40,791 nt of DNA. It comes from Acetatifactor muris (GTDB lineage Bacteria; Bacillota; Clostridia; Lachnospirales; Lachnospiraceae). The notes beneath the pieces are model-generated. The model searched no databases. It had not been told where the DNA came from and saw only the letters and a list, made by a program, of their open reading frames with translations. Positions 7,436 through 15,561 of the stretch are shown piece by piece (positions within the stretch are counted from its first letter, which is position 1; the number at the start of each line of letters is the position of its first letter). Made by a program: the position numbers and the translations under genes. The stretch spans positions 1 to 40,791 of the forward strand of contig JAMPHD010000001.1 in the NCBI GenBank assembly GCA_023663635.1, written 5' to 3'.

Positions 7436-8461
7436 TTATACCTCCTCAAAGGGAAATACCTGATCCAACATCCGCAGAATCTTCATGTCTCCCTTCGTGG
7501 TCATGGAGCCGGACATAAATGCCCTCTGAAAGGTCATACGTCCGTTCACGATATCTTCCATCGTACCGCGTCCGGTGTTCATCACCATGTCCGACTGCTC
7601 ACAGACACCATACTCACACTCCAGATCAGGGCCCTTGATCCTGAGCACAAGCGCCTTGCTTCTCCCCTCAATATTGATCGCACAGGTCGCATGGAATCCC
7701 GCCTGGGGTTTGAAAGCCCTGCGGAGCTCCGGAATATATTCCTCCTCATTCTCCGCGTCCCTGCTCAGCTTGTCTCTGAAGAGACTCGCCAATTCCTGAA
7801 TATCCTCCTTCTGCCGCTGCACATACCTGTCATCCGATACATACTGGGACAACTGCTCCGTCTCCTGCGGGGACAGATTGATCTCCGGAGACACGGCGAT
7901 CTTCTGTCTGACCGCCTGATTGCTGGCGGGGAAATTCGCCGTGCGCTGATTGATGGTGCGGTAGAGATTTTCGGCTTTTTTCTCGATGATCTGCGCATAA
8001 TCCTCATTCATCTCCAACGCCACCGTATTCTCTATATACCCGCAGATGCCGCTGCATGGCAATCCGCCCAGAATCTCCCACGCATTCGCCAGATCCAGTT
8101 TGGCCTCCCGCTCTCCATAGGTAGTGGACATGACGATGGGACACATATAGATCTTGGCAATGCGCTCCTTATCCCCATACAGCCAACATGCGTCCAAAAA
8201 CTGCTGCATATAACCGCCTATGCCAAACCATTCCACCGTGGTGGCCAAAATGATGCCGTCCGCCTCCTTTAGGGTCTGAGGTAATGTGGGAATGGTATTC
8301 TTCAACTCATACAGATTATAGCGCATCACATTGACCCGCAGCTCCTCCAATACTTCCTGCATTTTGTTGATAACATAGCCGGTGGGATCATCAATGATCC
8401 CCCGTCCGCCGTAATAAATATTAATGTTCACGTCTTCCTCGCATTCCGCCGCATGGGACAT
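7436..8461 (-). CDS. Flavodoxin-like FMN protein fused to SCP2 domain
   Basis: A two-domain fusion. Residues about 10-175 look like a flavodoxin/NADPH-dependent FMN reductase fold (YYGGRG near the phosphate loop, then DGIILATTVEWFGIGGYMQQFLD). Residues about 235-341 resemble an SCP2 sterol-carrier-type domain (GRGTMEDIVNGRMTFQRAFMSGSM, GDMKIL). A reductase coupled to a hydrophobic-ligand pocket suggests a redox step on a lipid or quinone-like substrate; that is inference. The start is uncertain: a GTG at 8473 and an ATG at 8461 both lack a good ribosome site; I chose the ATG. It lies about 40 bases after the rhomboid gene and 85 bases before the HIT gene. Confidence 0.7.
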   Translation of the reverse strand: MSHAAECEEDVNINIYYGGRGIIDDPTGYVINKMQEVLEELRVNVMRYNLYELKNTIPTLPQTLKEADGIILATTVEWFGIGGYMQQFLDACWLYGDKERIAKIYMCPIVMSTTYGEREAKLDLANAWEILGGLPCSGICGYIENTVALEMNEDYAQIIEKKAENLYRTINQRTANFPASNQAVRQKIAVSPEINLSPQETEQLSQYVSDDRYVQRQKEDIQELASLFRDKLSRDAENEEEYIPELRRAFKPQAGFHATCAINIEGRSKALVLRIKGPDLECEYGVCEQSDMVMNTGRGTMEDIVNGRMTFQRAFMSGSMTTKGDMKILRMLDQVFPFEEV

Positions 8462-8500
8462 GGTCCGATCCACGGCCTAAAATCTAAAGTAATGTGGGAA

Positions 8501-9136
8501 TTAAAAAACTGCCTCCCCACTCTGCACCCTCTGTCTGCGCTTACCATTTATCACCTTTCGGGCCAGGACAAAAATCGTTCCCGTCACAAAGCCGATGATC
8601 AGACCGCCCACATGAGCCGCGTTGTCTATATTACTCCCCATAAATCCTTCATACAGAGACAAGGCTATCATTAAAAATACCCTGCCGGGCGACACCGTAT
8701 TCCTAAATTCTTCCGAAAACAGCACCAATGCGAGCAGAAGACCGTCCAATCCGAAGACTGCGCCGCTGGCTCCGATGGAGAGCGCATTGCTCTCCGTCAT
8801 GATCTTGTCGATGAGGGACGCAATATTGCCTCCGATACCGGACAAAAAATAGATCAGCGCCAGCGGAAGATGTCCCGTCTCTTTCTCCAACATCGCCCCC
8901 AAAAAGAGCAGGATGATCATATTGTTGAACAGATGCGCCGTGTCGTCATGCAAAAAAAGGGCCCACAACAATCTCCCGTATTCATGTTGAATGAGTATAC
9001 CGGTCCGATACACCCCGCCCAGATAATACAACAGCTCCCCCGTAAACATACACGCGAAAAACACGAGCACATTGATACCGACCAGAGTGACCGTGACAAA
9101 GGGAAAATCTCTGTACCTTCTCAGCACCTGCCTCAT
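8501..9136 (-). CDS. Rhomboid intramembrane serine protease
   Basis: A 211-residue polytopic protein with six predicted membrane helices. The serine/histidine dyad is S124 in GASGAVFG and H175 in NAAHVGGLIIG; the HLFNNM motif at 68-73 supplies the oxyanion-side H68 and N72. It cleaves membrane-anchored substrates within or near the bilayer. GGGAGAGG precedes the ATG closely. It follows the Tad operon's FHA gene after a 147-base gap containing its own candidate promoter and 22-bp repeats. Its position right after pilus genes raises the possibility that it processes a pilus or sensor protein, but nothing in the sequence proves it. Confidence 0.92.
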   Translation of the reverse strand: MRQVLRRYRDFPFVTVTLVGINVLVFFACMFTGELLYYLGGVYRTGILIQHEYGRLLWALFLHDDTAHLFNNMIILLFLGAMLEKETGHLPLALIYFLSGIGGNIASLIDKIMTESNALSIGASGAVFGLDGLLLALVLFSEEFRNTVSPGRVFLMIALSLYEGFMGSNIDNAAHVGGLIIGFVTGTIFVLARKVINGKRRQRVQSGEAVF

Positions 9137-9178
9137 CCTCTCCCGATCAAAGTCCGTAAAATCACAAAACTCTTTCTA

Positions 9179-9208
9179 AATGTACCACTCTTTACCCCTT
9201 CGCGTCAA
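9179..9208 (-). promoter_or_regulatory. Candidate promoter of the rhomboid gene
   Basis: On the minus strand TTGACG (9203-9208), an 18-base spacer and TACATT (9179-9184). It lies immediately downstream of the 22-bp repeats, which would place those repeats just upstream of the -35. Confidence 0.4.
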
Positions 9209-9219
9209 CCTTCAACCGT

Positions 9220-9285
9220 CCTCAATGTGCAAATTTGGCGTCCGCAATATGCAAATTTGACCCCAATACATAAATATTGTCCTCA
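9220..9285. repeat. Three 22-bp imperfect tandem repeats upstream of the rhomboid promoter
   Basis: On the plus strand the units begin at 9220, 9242 and 9264. The first two share CAAT.TGCAAATTTG, with TGCAAATTTG at 9228-9237 and 9250-9259; the third (CAATACATAAATATTG) is degenerate. The spacing is close to two helical turns, as for a multimeric binding site. Confidence 0.5.
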
Positions 9286-9573
9286 CCGGTAGACGAACAA
9301 AAGTTTCCCAAAACGAATTTCATCTCCCTCCTGCAACCTCCTCTTCTCATAAGGCTGCAGGCGCAGACCGTTCTTAAAGGTTCCATTGGTGGAATTGAGA
9401 TCTTCCAGATAGACTGTCTCGTCCTCCCTGCAGATCCTGGCGTGTAACCTGCTGACGGAATCATCCTCCAGGACGAGATCCACCTCATCTTTCTGCTTTC
9501 CGATCACAAAAATATCTTTTTCCAGCCGCGCAGCCACTCTGCCGTCCGGCATATACAGCCTGTGACAGGTCAC
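9283..9573 (-). CDS. FHA-domain protein (possibly the detached C-terminus of the DUF6382 protein)
   Basis: A forkhead-associated domain: GKQKDEVDLVL, SVSRLHARI (the phosphothreonine-binding R, S and H region) and LNSTNGTFKNG are all present. FHA domains bind phosphothreonine peptides. The annotated start is a GTG at 9573 with GAGGAGG five bases upstream. However, the same frame is open back to about 9650 and encodes an acidic linker (EEEDYGKTVYREQEEE) of the kind that joins DUF6382 to FHA in related proteins. The two reading frames differ by one base, so this is either a separate short gene or the C-terminal half of a frameshifted fusion. Confidence 0.7.
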   Translation of the reverse strand: MTCHRLYMPDGRVAARLEKDIFVIGKQKDEVDLVLEDDSVSRLHARICREDETVYLEDLNSTNGTFKNGLRLQPYEKRRLQEGDEIRFGKLLFVYR

Positions 9574-9638
9574 CTCTTCCTCCTGTTCCCGGTAAACGGT
9601 CTTCCCATAGTCTTCCTCCTCGTAGACACTCTCCTCCG

Positions 9639-10412
9639 CTACCGCGCGGCCTCCATGGACGCAAGCCTGTTCTCCCGCTCCTCACGGCTTTGATTTTCCG
9701 CCTTTCGTCTCTTCATCCCGAAATTTTTCCAAAAACTCTTCTTCTCCTGCACTGAGGAAATTTCGGGAATTTCCCTTAAAGACAGATTTTCCTCCGCGCC
9801 GGAATCCTGCCCTGCTCCATCTTCCGTGGTCTCCTCTGCCCTCCGATCGCCTTTTTCCTCCAAGTCCTCCAGACGGCGAATATCCTCAAAGATCTTTTCA
9901 CGCAGATAGACCTCTCCCACCTTTTCATATTGCTCATACATGTTATACGCGCACTCCACCAACGGCTCGTCCTCATAATCCATATGTCCCAACACAAATT
10001 CCAAAAACCGATTCATGCCGTTGTCCTCGCCATGATAGGGCAGATACAGGAAAAAGAATTTGCGGCTGCTCAGATCCTGAAAAATCTGCTCGGGATATAC
10101 CAACACATTCTTCTCATCCAACAGAAATCTTCCCAATTCCTGACGGATTTGGTCATAATTTCGGAAAAAGTCGATCACCCAATCCCTCCGGATCACCTGT
10201 TTTCCATACAGTTGAGCCACATTCTGTCTGGAAGTGATGTCATAATACAGATAGGCCTGCCCGTTGATATAGCGCAGACTGCAGGGAAGCAATCCTCTTA
10301 TGCCGCCTCTGGTCAAAATGCAGTATTGATATCTCTGTTCATCCGGTTTTTGCTGCAGATGCACCCTCTCATAATTGCTCTGCAAACTTCTGATAAATTC
10401 TGTCTCCAACAT
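9639..10412 (-). CDS. DUF6382-type protein of the Tad locus, truncated before FHA
   Basis: A 257-residue cytoplasmic protein. Residues 1-175 resemble the DUF6382 domain that usually precedes an FHA domain in Lachnospiraceae (GLLPCSLRYINGQAYLYYDITSRQNV; YPEQIF). After it comes a charged linker (180-257) ending in EEARE-like acidic/basic sequence and a TAG at 9639, 66 bases before the FHA ORF begins in another frame. GGGAGG precedes the ATG, and the stop of the upstream TadE gene abuts it (TAAATG). Family assignment is from memory. The role is probably signalling or assembly within the Tad system, inferred from context only. Confidence 0.6.
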   Translation of the reverse strand: MLETEFIRSLQSNYERVHLQQKPDEQRYQYCILTRGGIRGLLPCSLRYINGQAYLYYDITSRQNVAQLYGKQVIRRDWVIDFFRNYDQIRQELGRFLLDEKNVLVYPEQIFQDLSSRKFFFLYLPYHGEDNGMNRFLEFVLGHMDYEDEPLVECAYNMYEQYEKVGEVYLREKIFEDIRRLEDLEEKGDRRAEETTEDGAGQDSGAEENLSLREIPEISSVQEKKSFWKNFGMKRRKAENQSREERENRLASMEAAR

Positions 10413-10862
10413 TTATTTTCCTCCCGTGATCTTTCTGTAATCTCTGATAAAATCCACCGGTCTGATCCGCCGGTTCTCGAAGACGGCCTGACTCTCCCAC
10501 ATGTCATTTCCGCCCCCCGATGCCTCATCCCATGTCAACAATTTTCCAAACGGAAACTGCAGTGTTCCCGAGCACTCCACCCGCACCCGGTTTCCCTTTA
10601 GGCTGATCCGGGCATCCTCCTTCTTCCATGCAAGAAACACCCTGTCGTCCTGCTCCCACATCTCTGAGAGTCTTTTTACAAGCTGTTCCGAATCCTCCCT
10701 CTGCAGAGTACATCCCCGCAGAGCCGTCACTCCCGCGCTCTGCTCCATCAGACATCTGTCATACTGAAACAGGAACAGCCAAACCGTAAGCAATACCACG
10801 CCGAACACGACAGGCATGACCAATGCGGCCTCCACCGTAAAATATGCATTTGTTTTTCGCAT
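10413..10862 (-). CDS. TadE-like pseudopilin
   Basis: A 149-residue minor pilin-like protein. A short basic leader (MRKTNA) precedes the hydrophobic stretch YFTVEAALVMPVVFGVV, with E at the +5 position expected for prepilin-peptidase cleavage after A6. The remainder is an extracytoplasmic domain. GGAGAGACAAA precedes the ATG. It is immediately followed, with no gap, by the DUF6382 gene and sits 13 bases after the second prepilin peptidase. TadE/TadF pseudopilins are needed for Flp pilus assembly. Confidence 0.8.
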   Translation of the reverse strand: MRKTNAYFTVEAALVMPVVFGVVLLTVWLFLFQYDRCLMEQSAGVTALRGCTLQREDSEQLVKRLSEMWEQDDRVFLAWKKEDARISLKGNRVRVECSGTLQFPFGKLLTWDEASGGGNDMWESQAVFENRRIRPVDFIRDYRKITGGK

Positions 10863-10875
10863 TTTGTCTCTCCGT

Positions 10876-11310
10876 TCAACACAAAACTTTCACCGCGTAC
10901 ACCACCGCCAGAAAGGGCAGATAAGGCAGTTTGGTGTTCCTGCCCGCTTTCCTCATAAACAACATACCCGCGGCAAATACCGCCATGAGTAACAGGCTGA
11001 GACACAAGAGCAGAAAGCAGTCCTTATAACCCGTCCACATTCCCACGCTAAGGAGCGTCAGTCCGTCCCCGTACCCCGCCTTGCCCGTCAGGCGCGCCAC
11101 GGCCAGCAATAATACTCCCGGAAATAATCCCAACACAAAGGATAATAAAAACCATTCCCGCTGTCCGGATGATTGCGACAGTCTGTATACATTATACAAA
11201 ATCGCCGCGATCCCGCCCGCCACCGGCAAAATGACCGGAATCTTCCGCTCCCGCCGGTCGAACAGGGCCAGTATCGTCAGATAGATCAGTAATACAATTT
11301 CTTTTATCAT
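10876..11310 (-). CDS. A24 prepilin peptidase, minimal form (second copy)
   Basis: A 144-residue membrane aspartyl protease with the two catalytic aspartates: D18 in LFDRRERKIP and D82 in GYGDG. No N-terminal methylase domain is present, as expected for TadV/CpaA-type enzymes. GGGAGG stands before the ATG. It cleaves leader peptides of Flp pilin and pseudopilins at the inner face of the membrane. The operon encodes another A24 peptidase at 18536-19039; this one is closer to the TadE-like genes and may be dedicated to them. Confidence 0.85.
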   Translation of the reverse strand: MIKEIVLLIYLTILALFDRRERKIPVILPVAGGIAAILYNVYRLSQSSGQREWFLLSFVLGLFPGVLLLAVARLTGKAGYGDGLTLLSVGMWTGYKDCFLLLCLSLLLMAVFAAGMLFMRKAGRNTKLPYLPFLAVVYAVKVLC

Positions 11311-11334
11311 CTACGCCTCCCCGTTTTACTTTCA

Positions 11335-11370
11335 TGGCTCGCCCTATCGACATGGCTCGCTCTATCGACA
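11335..11370. repeat. 18-bp tandem duplication between Tad genes
   Basis: CATGGCTCGC-CTATCGA occurs twice in direct succession (11335-11352 and 11353-11370) with one difference, followed by CATGG as the start of a third. It lies in the 71-base gap between the TadE-like gene and the second peptidase. Confidence 0.7.
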
Positions 11371-11381
11371 TGGTCTTATAT

Positions 11382-12449
11382 TCATGGCTGCCCACAGCGG
11401 GAACAGGCCCTGTACTGCGATGCCTGCTGCCTGGGGATCGTATGGACCGTGCGTTTCAATCCCGGGCAATCCCGCACATAGTGATAATAGTCTCCCTCAC
11501 GGGCGATAAAAAGCGAACCCTGATATGCCATTGTCCCACATTTGGAGCACTTTTGGTAGCGGCCGCCGCTCTCATTTCTCGCGAGTCGGACTGTCCACGG
11601 CGACACCTCGCGGACACTGAGCTGCAGATGCGTACAATCCGCTCTCTCATGATATACCTCGCCATGTTCCGCCACATACACCACGTCCTGCTCCAGGGCA
11701 GACAGCGAAGTATCCAATTCATAGCCGGTCCACATTCTCCCATAATATCTGTTGGACATGCGAAACGGCGGCACGAAGGGCAGATCCAACCACGGGGATA
11801 CCTGATAAGTCAGGACGATATCCAGAACATCTCCCGAAAGTATACCTTCTACATCCGTCCCGCTCTCCCCCAATATTCCGCTCTCCCAAAACTGCAGCCC
11901 GCTCACCCCATGGCTCAGCGGGGATGCCTGCAGATACTCCTCCCCCGCATACGCAACCACACAGCTCTTGACATAGGTGTAGCTCAGCGCGATATCGCCC
12001 ATCTCCTGCAACAGCGTTTTCCCCTGCGCATCTGCACCACCTGCGTTTCCCGCAGACCCATTCCCCGTATACGCGCCATCCACGGACTCATCTCCCAAAT
12101 CATCTGTCGCGCCGATCACATGTCCGTAAACGCACATCCGGCTGCCCACATCCCACAGCGCCATCTGCAGATTTCCGTGCAGACGGATCATTTCCATGGC
12201 GCTGCCCAGATTGACCAGAAAGAACACGAACAAAGGCAGTACCACGGCAGCCTCCACGGTCATTCCCCCAGGGACTTTTCGGCGCAGTATTCGCGCAAAG
12301 GCTTTTCGCCACAGAAAGGCGGGCAGTGATGCCCTCTCTATGGCATTACCCCGGACCGAATGGTTTCTTTGTTTTTTATGCTTTGGAGAAGGACTTTTTG
12401 GCTCTGTCAACTGTTGCTCTTGCGCTAAGCAATTCCATAAAAAGGGCAT
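11382..12449 (-). CDS. TadE/TadG-like protein with duplicated H/C motifs at the C-terminus
   Basis: 355 residues. An unusually long basic N-terminus (1-60) precedes PGGMTVEAAVVLPLFVFF, a pseudopilin-type signal with cleavage expected between the glycines and E at +5. After the single membrane helix comes an extracytoplasmic domain. The C-terminus holds two related units: H267, C272, C301, C304 and H323, C328, C349, C352, each of the form YHxxxDC...CSxCG. This suggests paired metal- or disulfide-bonded modules. GGGAGG lies 9 bases before the ATG at 12449; a GTG at 12452 is equally possible. Co-transcribed with the DUF5702 gene upstream. Confidence 0.75.
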   Translation of the reverse strand: MPFLWNCLAQEQQLTEPKSPSPKHKKQRNHSVRGNAIERASLPAFLWRKAFARILRRKVPGGMTVEAAVVLPLFVFFLVNLGSAMEMIRLHGNLQMALWDVGSRMCVYGHVIGATDDLGDESVDGAYTGNGSAGNAGGADAQGKTLLQEMGDIALSYTYVKSCVVAYAGEEYLQASPLSHGVSGLQFWESGILGESGTDVEGILSGDVLDIVLTYQVSPWLDLPFVPPFRMSNRYYGRMWTGYELDTSLSALEQDVVYVAEHGEVYHERADCTHLQLSVREVSPWTVRLARNESGGRYQKCSKCGTMAYQGSLFIAREGDYYHYVRDCPGLKRTVHTIPRQQASQYRACSRCGQP

Positions 12450-12472
12450 CACCGCTCACCTCCCTGTCTCGT

Positions 12473-13951
12473 CTAAAATGTACCGTAGCCTTTTCGCCTT
12501 GTGATCTCACAGTTGTATCCGTAGGCGCTTTCCACTGTCACGCAAGCCTCCACGCAATCCACACAGCCGTCCAATCGAAAAAATTCGTTGCCCGGAGTCT
12601 GCCTGATATCCGCCTCCACCATATTCATGGCCCTCGCGGTGAGCAGATCCTCCGGCTGTAACATCAACAGGATCCGCAGATAATCTTTATAATCCAAGCC
12701 GGCCATACCGTCATACGTTTCCGGTTCCTGCCCGCTCAATACGTTTTCCAGACCATAATGCCATGTGTCGGAAGTTTTGATCAAAGGCACTTCCTCTCCC
12801 GCCATCAGGCACTTTACATCATAGATACTCTCCGCGAAGGCCCAGCCGAACAGCAGGATGAATTTGAGCACCTGCGAGGCTTCCGGTATACCCATGGCGG
12901 AGGCCAACAGAGAGCCCAAAGCCTCCGCCATCGCACTCTTTTCCTGATCGGAGAGAAGGTAGGACGTGTTGGCGGCCTCCCGTATGGCAAAGATGATATT
13001 GACCACACCCTTTAAATTGTCCGTATCCGACTCGTCCCCGATCAACAGATACTCCACCTGATAGGCCAGAGCGTCCTCCCCGGATTCCGCCCCGTAATGC
13101 CCCATATAGCGCAACAGATATTCCTGAAACAAAAAGCGCTCCAACAGTTTCTCCTCCGCGGTCAGTTCTGTCTGCTCCATATTGCCCTCGTTGAGCGCTC
13201 CCGCCTCCATGCGCGACATGATGAGATTCTCCGTGGACAATCTCTTCCCGGACAATGCCTCCGGGTCCTCCAGCACCCAATTCAAAATTCCGGCTCTCCG
13301 CTTTTCCTCCAGAAAATCGGTGGGATTATTTACTTCTATGGTGATCCACTCTTTTTCCGAGATCTGTTTCTCCTCCCCGTCATGGGAGGCCAATTCCCGG
13401 TCCAGTTCAGCCTTCCGTTCAGCCACATTCTGCTCCGTCAGTCCCTCGGATTCCACGGTCTCAAGCCATCCCTGCAATTCTTGAAACAGATCCGCGTTCC
13501 AGTCATCCCAAACCGTCTCCGCAGCTCTCCTGCGAAACAGGGCGCCCCCTGCGTCCGTCAGAAATGACACTTTTGTCACGTCAGCCTCCTGCAGCCTTAA
13601 TCCCAAGAAATCCCTATATAGGAGCCAATCCAAAAAGACGTCCTCCCCCGAAAGATTTTTCCGAATATATCCCTCCAGATGCTCCTTTACGGCCTCAGTG
13701 CGGGGCAGAGTCCGACCGTAAGAGGAATCAATGGCAAACAGATTGTACTGCGTCAACAACTCCCGATGATATTCCGCCAAAATGCTGTTTAATCCGATAT
13801 CCGTCACGCACTCTGCCTCCAGAAAAATGGCTCCCTTTCTCGTGCCCTCGATCAATGTCAGGCACAGGGAGAGAATGATCGACAGAACCAACGACAGATA
13901 AACCGTCAGATATGCCCCGCAAGCGGATCCGCGATAATCCTTTCGTCTCAT
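12473..13951 (-). CDS. DUF5702-type Tad-locus membrane protein
   Basis: A 492-residue protein with an N-terminal membrane helix (AYLTVYLSLVLSIILSLCLTLIEG, about 13-36) followed by a large extracytoplasmic region with the family-like segment AECVTDIGLNSILAEYHRELL. It resembles the DUF5702 proteins of Gram-positive Tad loci, which take the place of TadG; the name is from memory. The frame opens with TTG at 13975, but GGGGGAGG precedes the ATG at 13951, so the protein begins MRRKDYRG. It follows the pilin gene and precedes the TadE-like gene. Probably anchors or caps the pilus at the cell surface; this is inference. Confidence 0.75.
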   Translation of the reverse strand: MRRKDYRGSACGAYLTVYLSLVLSIILSLCLTLIEGTRKGAIFLEAECVTDIGLNSILAEYHRELLTQYNLFAIDSSYGRTLPRTEAVKEHLEGYIRKNLSGEDVFLDWLLYRDFLGLRLQEADVTKVSFLTDAGGALFRRRAAETVWDDWNADLFQELQGWLETVESEGLTEQNVAERKAELDRELASHDGEEKQISEKEWITIEVNNPTDFLEEKRRAGILNWVLEDPEALSGKRLSTENLIMSRMEAGALNEGNMEQTELTAEEKLLERFLFQEYLLRYMGHYGAESGEDALAYQVEYLLIGDESDTDNLKGVVNIIFAIREAANTSYLLSDQEKSAMAEALGSLLASAMGIPEASQVLKFILLFGWAFAESIYDVKCLMAGEEVPLIKTSDTWHYGLENVLSGQEPETYDGMAGLDYKDYLRILLMLQPEDLLTARAMNMVEADIRQTPGNEFFRLDGCVDCVEACVTVESAYGYNCEITRRKGYGTF

Positions 13952-13971
13952 ACGCCTCCCCCTGCCGTGGC

Positions 13972-14154
13972 TCAAAACTTATTGGTCTGCTTGGTGATCT
14001 TGGAAAAAATGGACTCCACGATGACTGTGATCTGTTCCTTGAAGATCAGCACCAATCCCACCAGGACCACAATGATCAGAATGATTTCCACCGTGCCCAT
14101 GCCGTCCTCCTCTTTCATCAGTTGCGTCAGATTTTTTAATTCCGAATTTTTCAT
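13972..14154 (-). CDS. Flp-type type IVb prepilin
   Basis: A 60-residue pilin precursor, the major structural subunit of the Tad pilus. The leader ends in EEDG, and cleavage after G18 leaves MGTVE with glutamate at +5, the standard Flp pattern. The hydrophobic assembly helix is about 23-39. AAGGAGA precedes the ATG at good spacing. It is the only gene of this kind in the window and lies between the assembly-platform genes (TadB, TadC) and the pseudopilin-like genes. Confidence 0.9.
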   Translation of the reverse strand: MKNSELKNLTQLMKEEDGMGTVEIILIIVVLVGLVLIFKEQITVIVESIFSKITKQTNKF

Positions 14155-14202
14155 ATGATTTTCTCCTTCTGCCGTCCTGCGGCGTGTTTTGTTTTATATG
14201 TT

Positions 14203-15555
14203 CTATACTCCCATCCCGGTAAACGCCGGCAGCATGATCATCACCATCACCACCGCCAACATCATGACCATGGGGATCAAAAGTTTTGAGGATGCCTCCT
14301 CCCCCAGTTTTCTACCCGCCCTGATCTGTTCCGCCAATGCCTTTTGCGACTCCTCGTGAAGGCGGGGCAAAAGAGAACTGCTGCCTCTCTTCAGATGCTG
14401 CGCCATCAGCGTGCCCAGGCGAATATATTCCTGCACTCCCGTCCTCTTCCCAAAGCGCTCATAGGCGCTCCCCTCCGGCACACCGGAATCCAGTTCACGG
14501 CAGGTGTAGAGGATCTGTTCATAAATGGGATCCGGCTTTGTCCTATCTTCCTTTTTGCGCTCATACCCGGCCCCAATCTTCCTGAAAGCTCCCTGCAGGG
14601 TCATTCCCGCCCCCAGATACAGAGCGAGCTTATGCACGATGTCCGGGTATCTTCGTCTCATCTCCTCTCTTTGCTGCTCCAATTGGCCATGCAGATCCCG
14701 GTCGCTCATAATATAAATCAATACGCTGACCGCCACAGCTCCCGCCCATAGGAGCAGACTGTTATCCTCCACCACAAGGTGCCATGTGAGCTCTTCGCCG
14801 TCCATGCTCTCCGGCAGGATCAGATATTCCTCTCGGCGCGTCTCCTCCTCCCTTGTGAGCAGTTGCTCCGCCAGTCTACTGTACCGCGCCTCCTCTTCCG
14901 TCAGCGCCTTGGGCAGCACCCAAACGGTGATCGTCTGTCGCCACTCCCGCTCACCATAGGCAATGTCAGCCTGCAGAGTCACCTCCTCAACCTGCTCTCC
15001 GGAGCTCACGACGCCTGTGGAGGTCACACGGTCCACGTTCAAACTGCGCCATTCCACCGAAAAGGGATATTCCTCATAGCTTTCCTGCAGATTCAGGTTT
15101 TCACTCACCTCCCGCAGAGACGCATTCTCTCCCGCGATCAGTTCCGGCAGTCTCCCGCAGAACTCCTGATAACATAAGAGCGTTTCTTCCTCTGTCAGTT
15201 GCCGCGGCCTCAGTTGAATGGCAAAGCGGTTTCGCTCCCCCTGCAGAACGGTCTCCACCGTCACCTCCCTGTCCGTATCCGCCACCTCCCCGCGTCTCAG
15301 CGCATTGCCCTGCTCCGGATTGCGCTCTCCCACAGCCTTAATTGCCAACAGGATTGCCAATACGCTTCCCGCCAGAAAGATGACAAAGGATTTTTCCAAC
15401 TTGCGCACATAGTAATCCTGACACAGCTCATCCCGATCCCGCCCCGGATGCAGCCGCTCCAGATCCGCCCTCACTTCCGGGCGAACCAAAAGTTTGCGAC
15501 CGCTCAAGAGATGATATATTTTGGCGATTCCTGTCCGCATTCGGCTCAATGCCAT
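14203..15555 (-). CDS. TadC-like platform protein (T2SSF) with a large external insertion
   Basis: 450 residues. Membrane helix 1 (57-74) is followed by an unusual extracytoplasmic stretch of about 190 residues (76-265), then helix 2 (267-284) and a cytoplasmic T2SSF domain (about 295-425) with GMTLQGAFRKIG, and a final hydrophobic helix ending MVMIMLPAFTGMGV. It is the inner-membrane platform partner of TadB. The start is uncertain: AGGAGGTG at the TadB stop overlaps a GTG (15558) and nearly abuts an ATG (15555); I chose the ATG. Confidence 0.82.
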   Translation of the reverse strand: MALSRMRTGIAKIYHLLSGRKLLVRPEVRADLERLHPGRDRDELCQDYYVRKLEKSFVIFLAGSVLAILLAIKAVGERNPEQGNALRRGEVADTDREVTVETVLQGERNRFAIQLRPRQLTEEETLLCYQEFCGRLPELIAGENASLREVSENLNLQESYEEYPFSVEWRSLNVDRVTSTGVVSSGEQVEEVTLQADIAYGEREWRQTITVWVLPKALTEEEARYSRLAEQLLTREEETRREEYLILPESMDGEELTWHLVVEDNSLLLWAGAVAVSVLIYIMSDRDLHGQLEQQREEMRRRYPDIVHKLALYLGAGMTLQGAFRKIGAGYERKKEDRTKPDPIYEQILYTCRELDSGVPEGSAYERFGKRTGVQEYIRLGTLMAQHLKRGSSSLLPRLHEESQKALAEQIRAGRKLGEEASSKLLIPMVMMLAVVMVMIMLPAFTGMGV

Positions 15556-15561
15556 CACCTC

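Noticed and set aside
9220..9285. A CRISPR array
   Set aside because: Three 22-bp units directly abut with no spacers, and there are no cas genes in the window.
9560..9660. Programmed ribosomal frameshifting between DUF6382 and FHA
   Set aside because: No heptameric slippery sequence of the A/T-rich kind is present near the stop; a one-base loss or separate genes explains the layout better.
11192..11395. A small peptide across the 18-bp repeats
   Set aside because: The frame (MSIERAMSIGRAM...) arises from the repeats and runs into the peptidase gene; no ribosome site.
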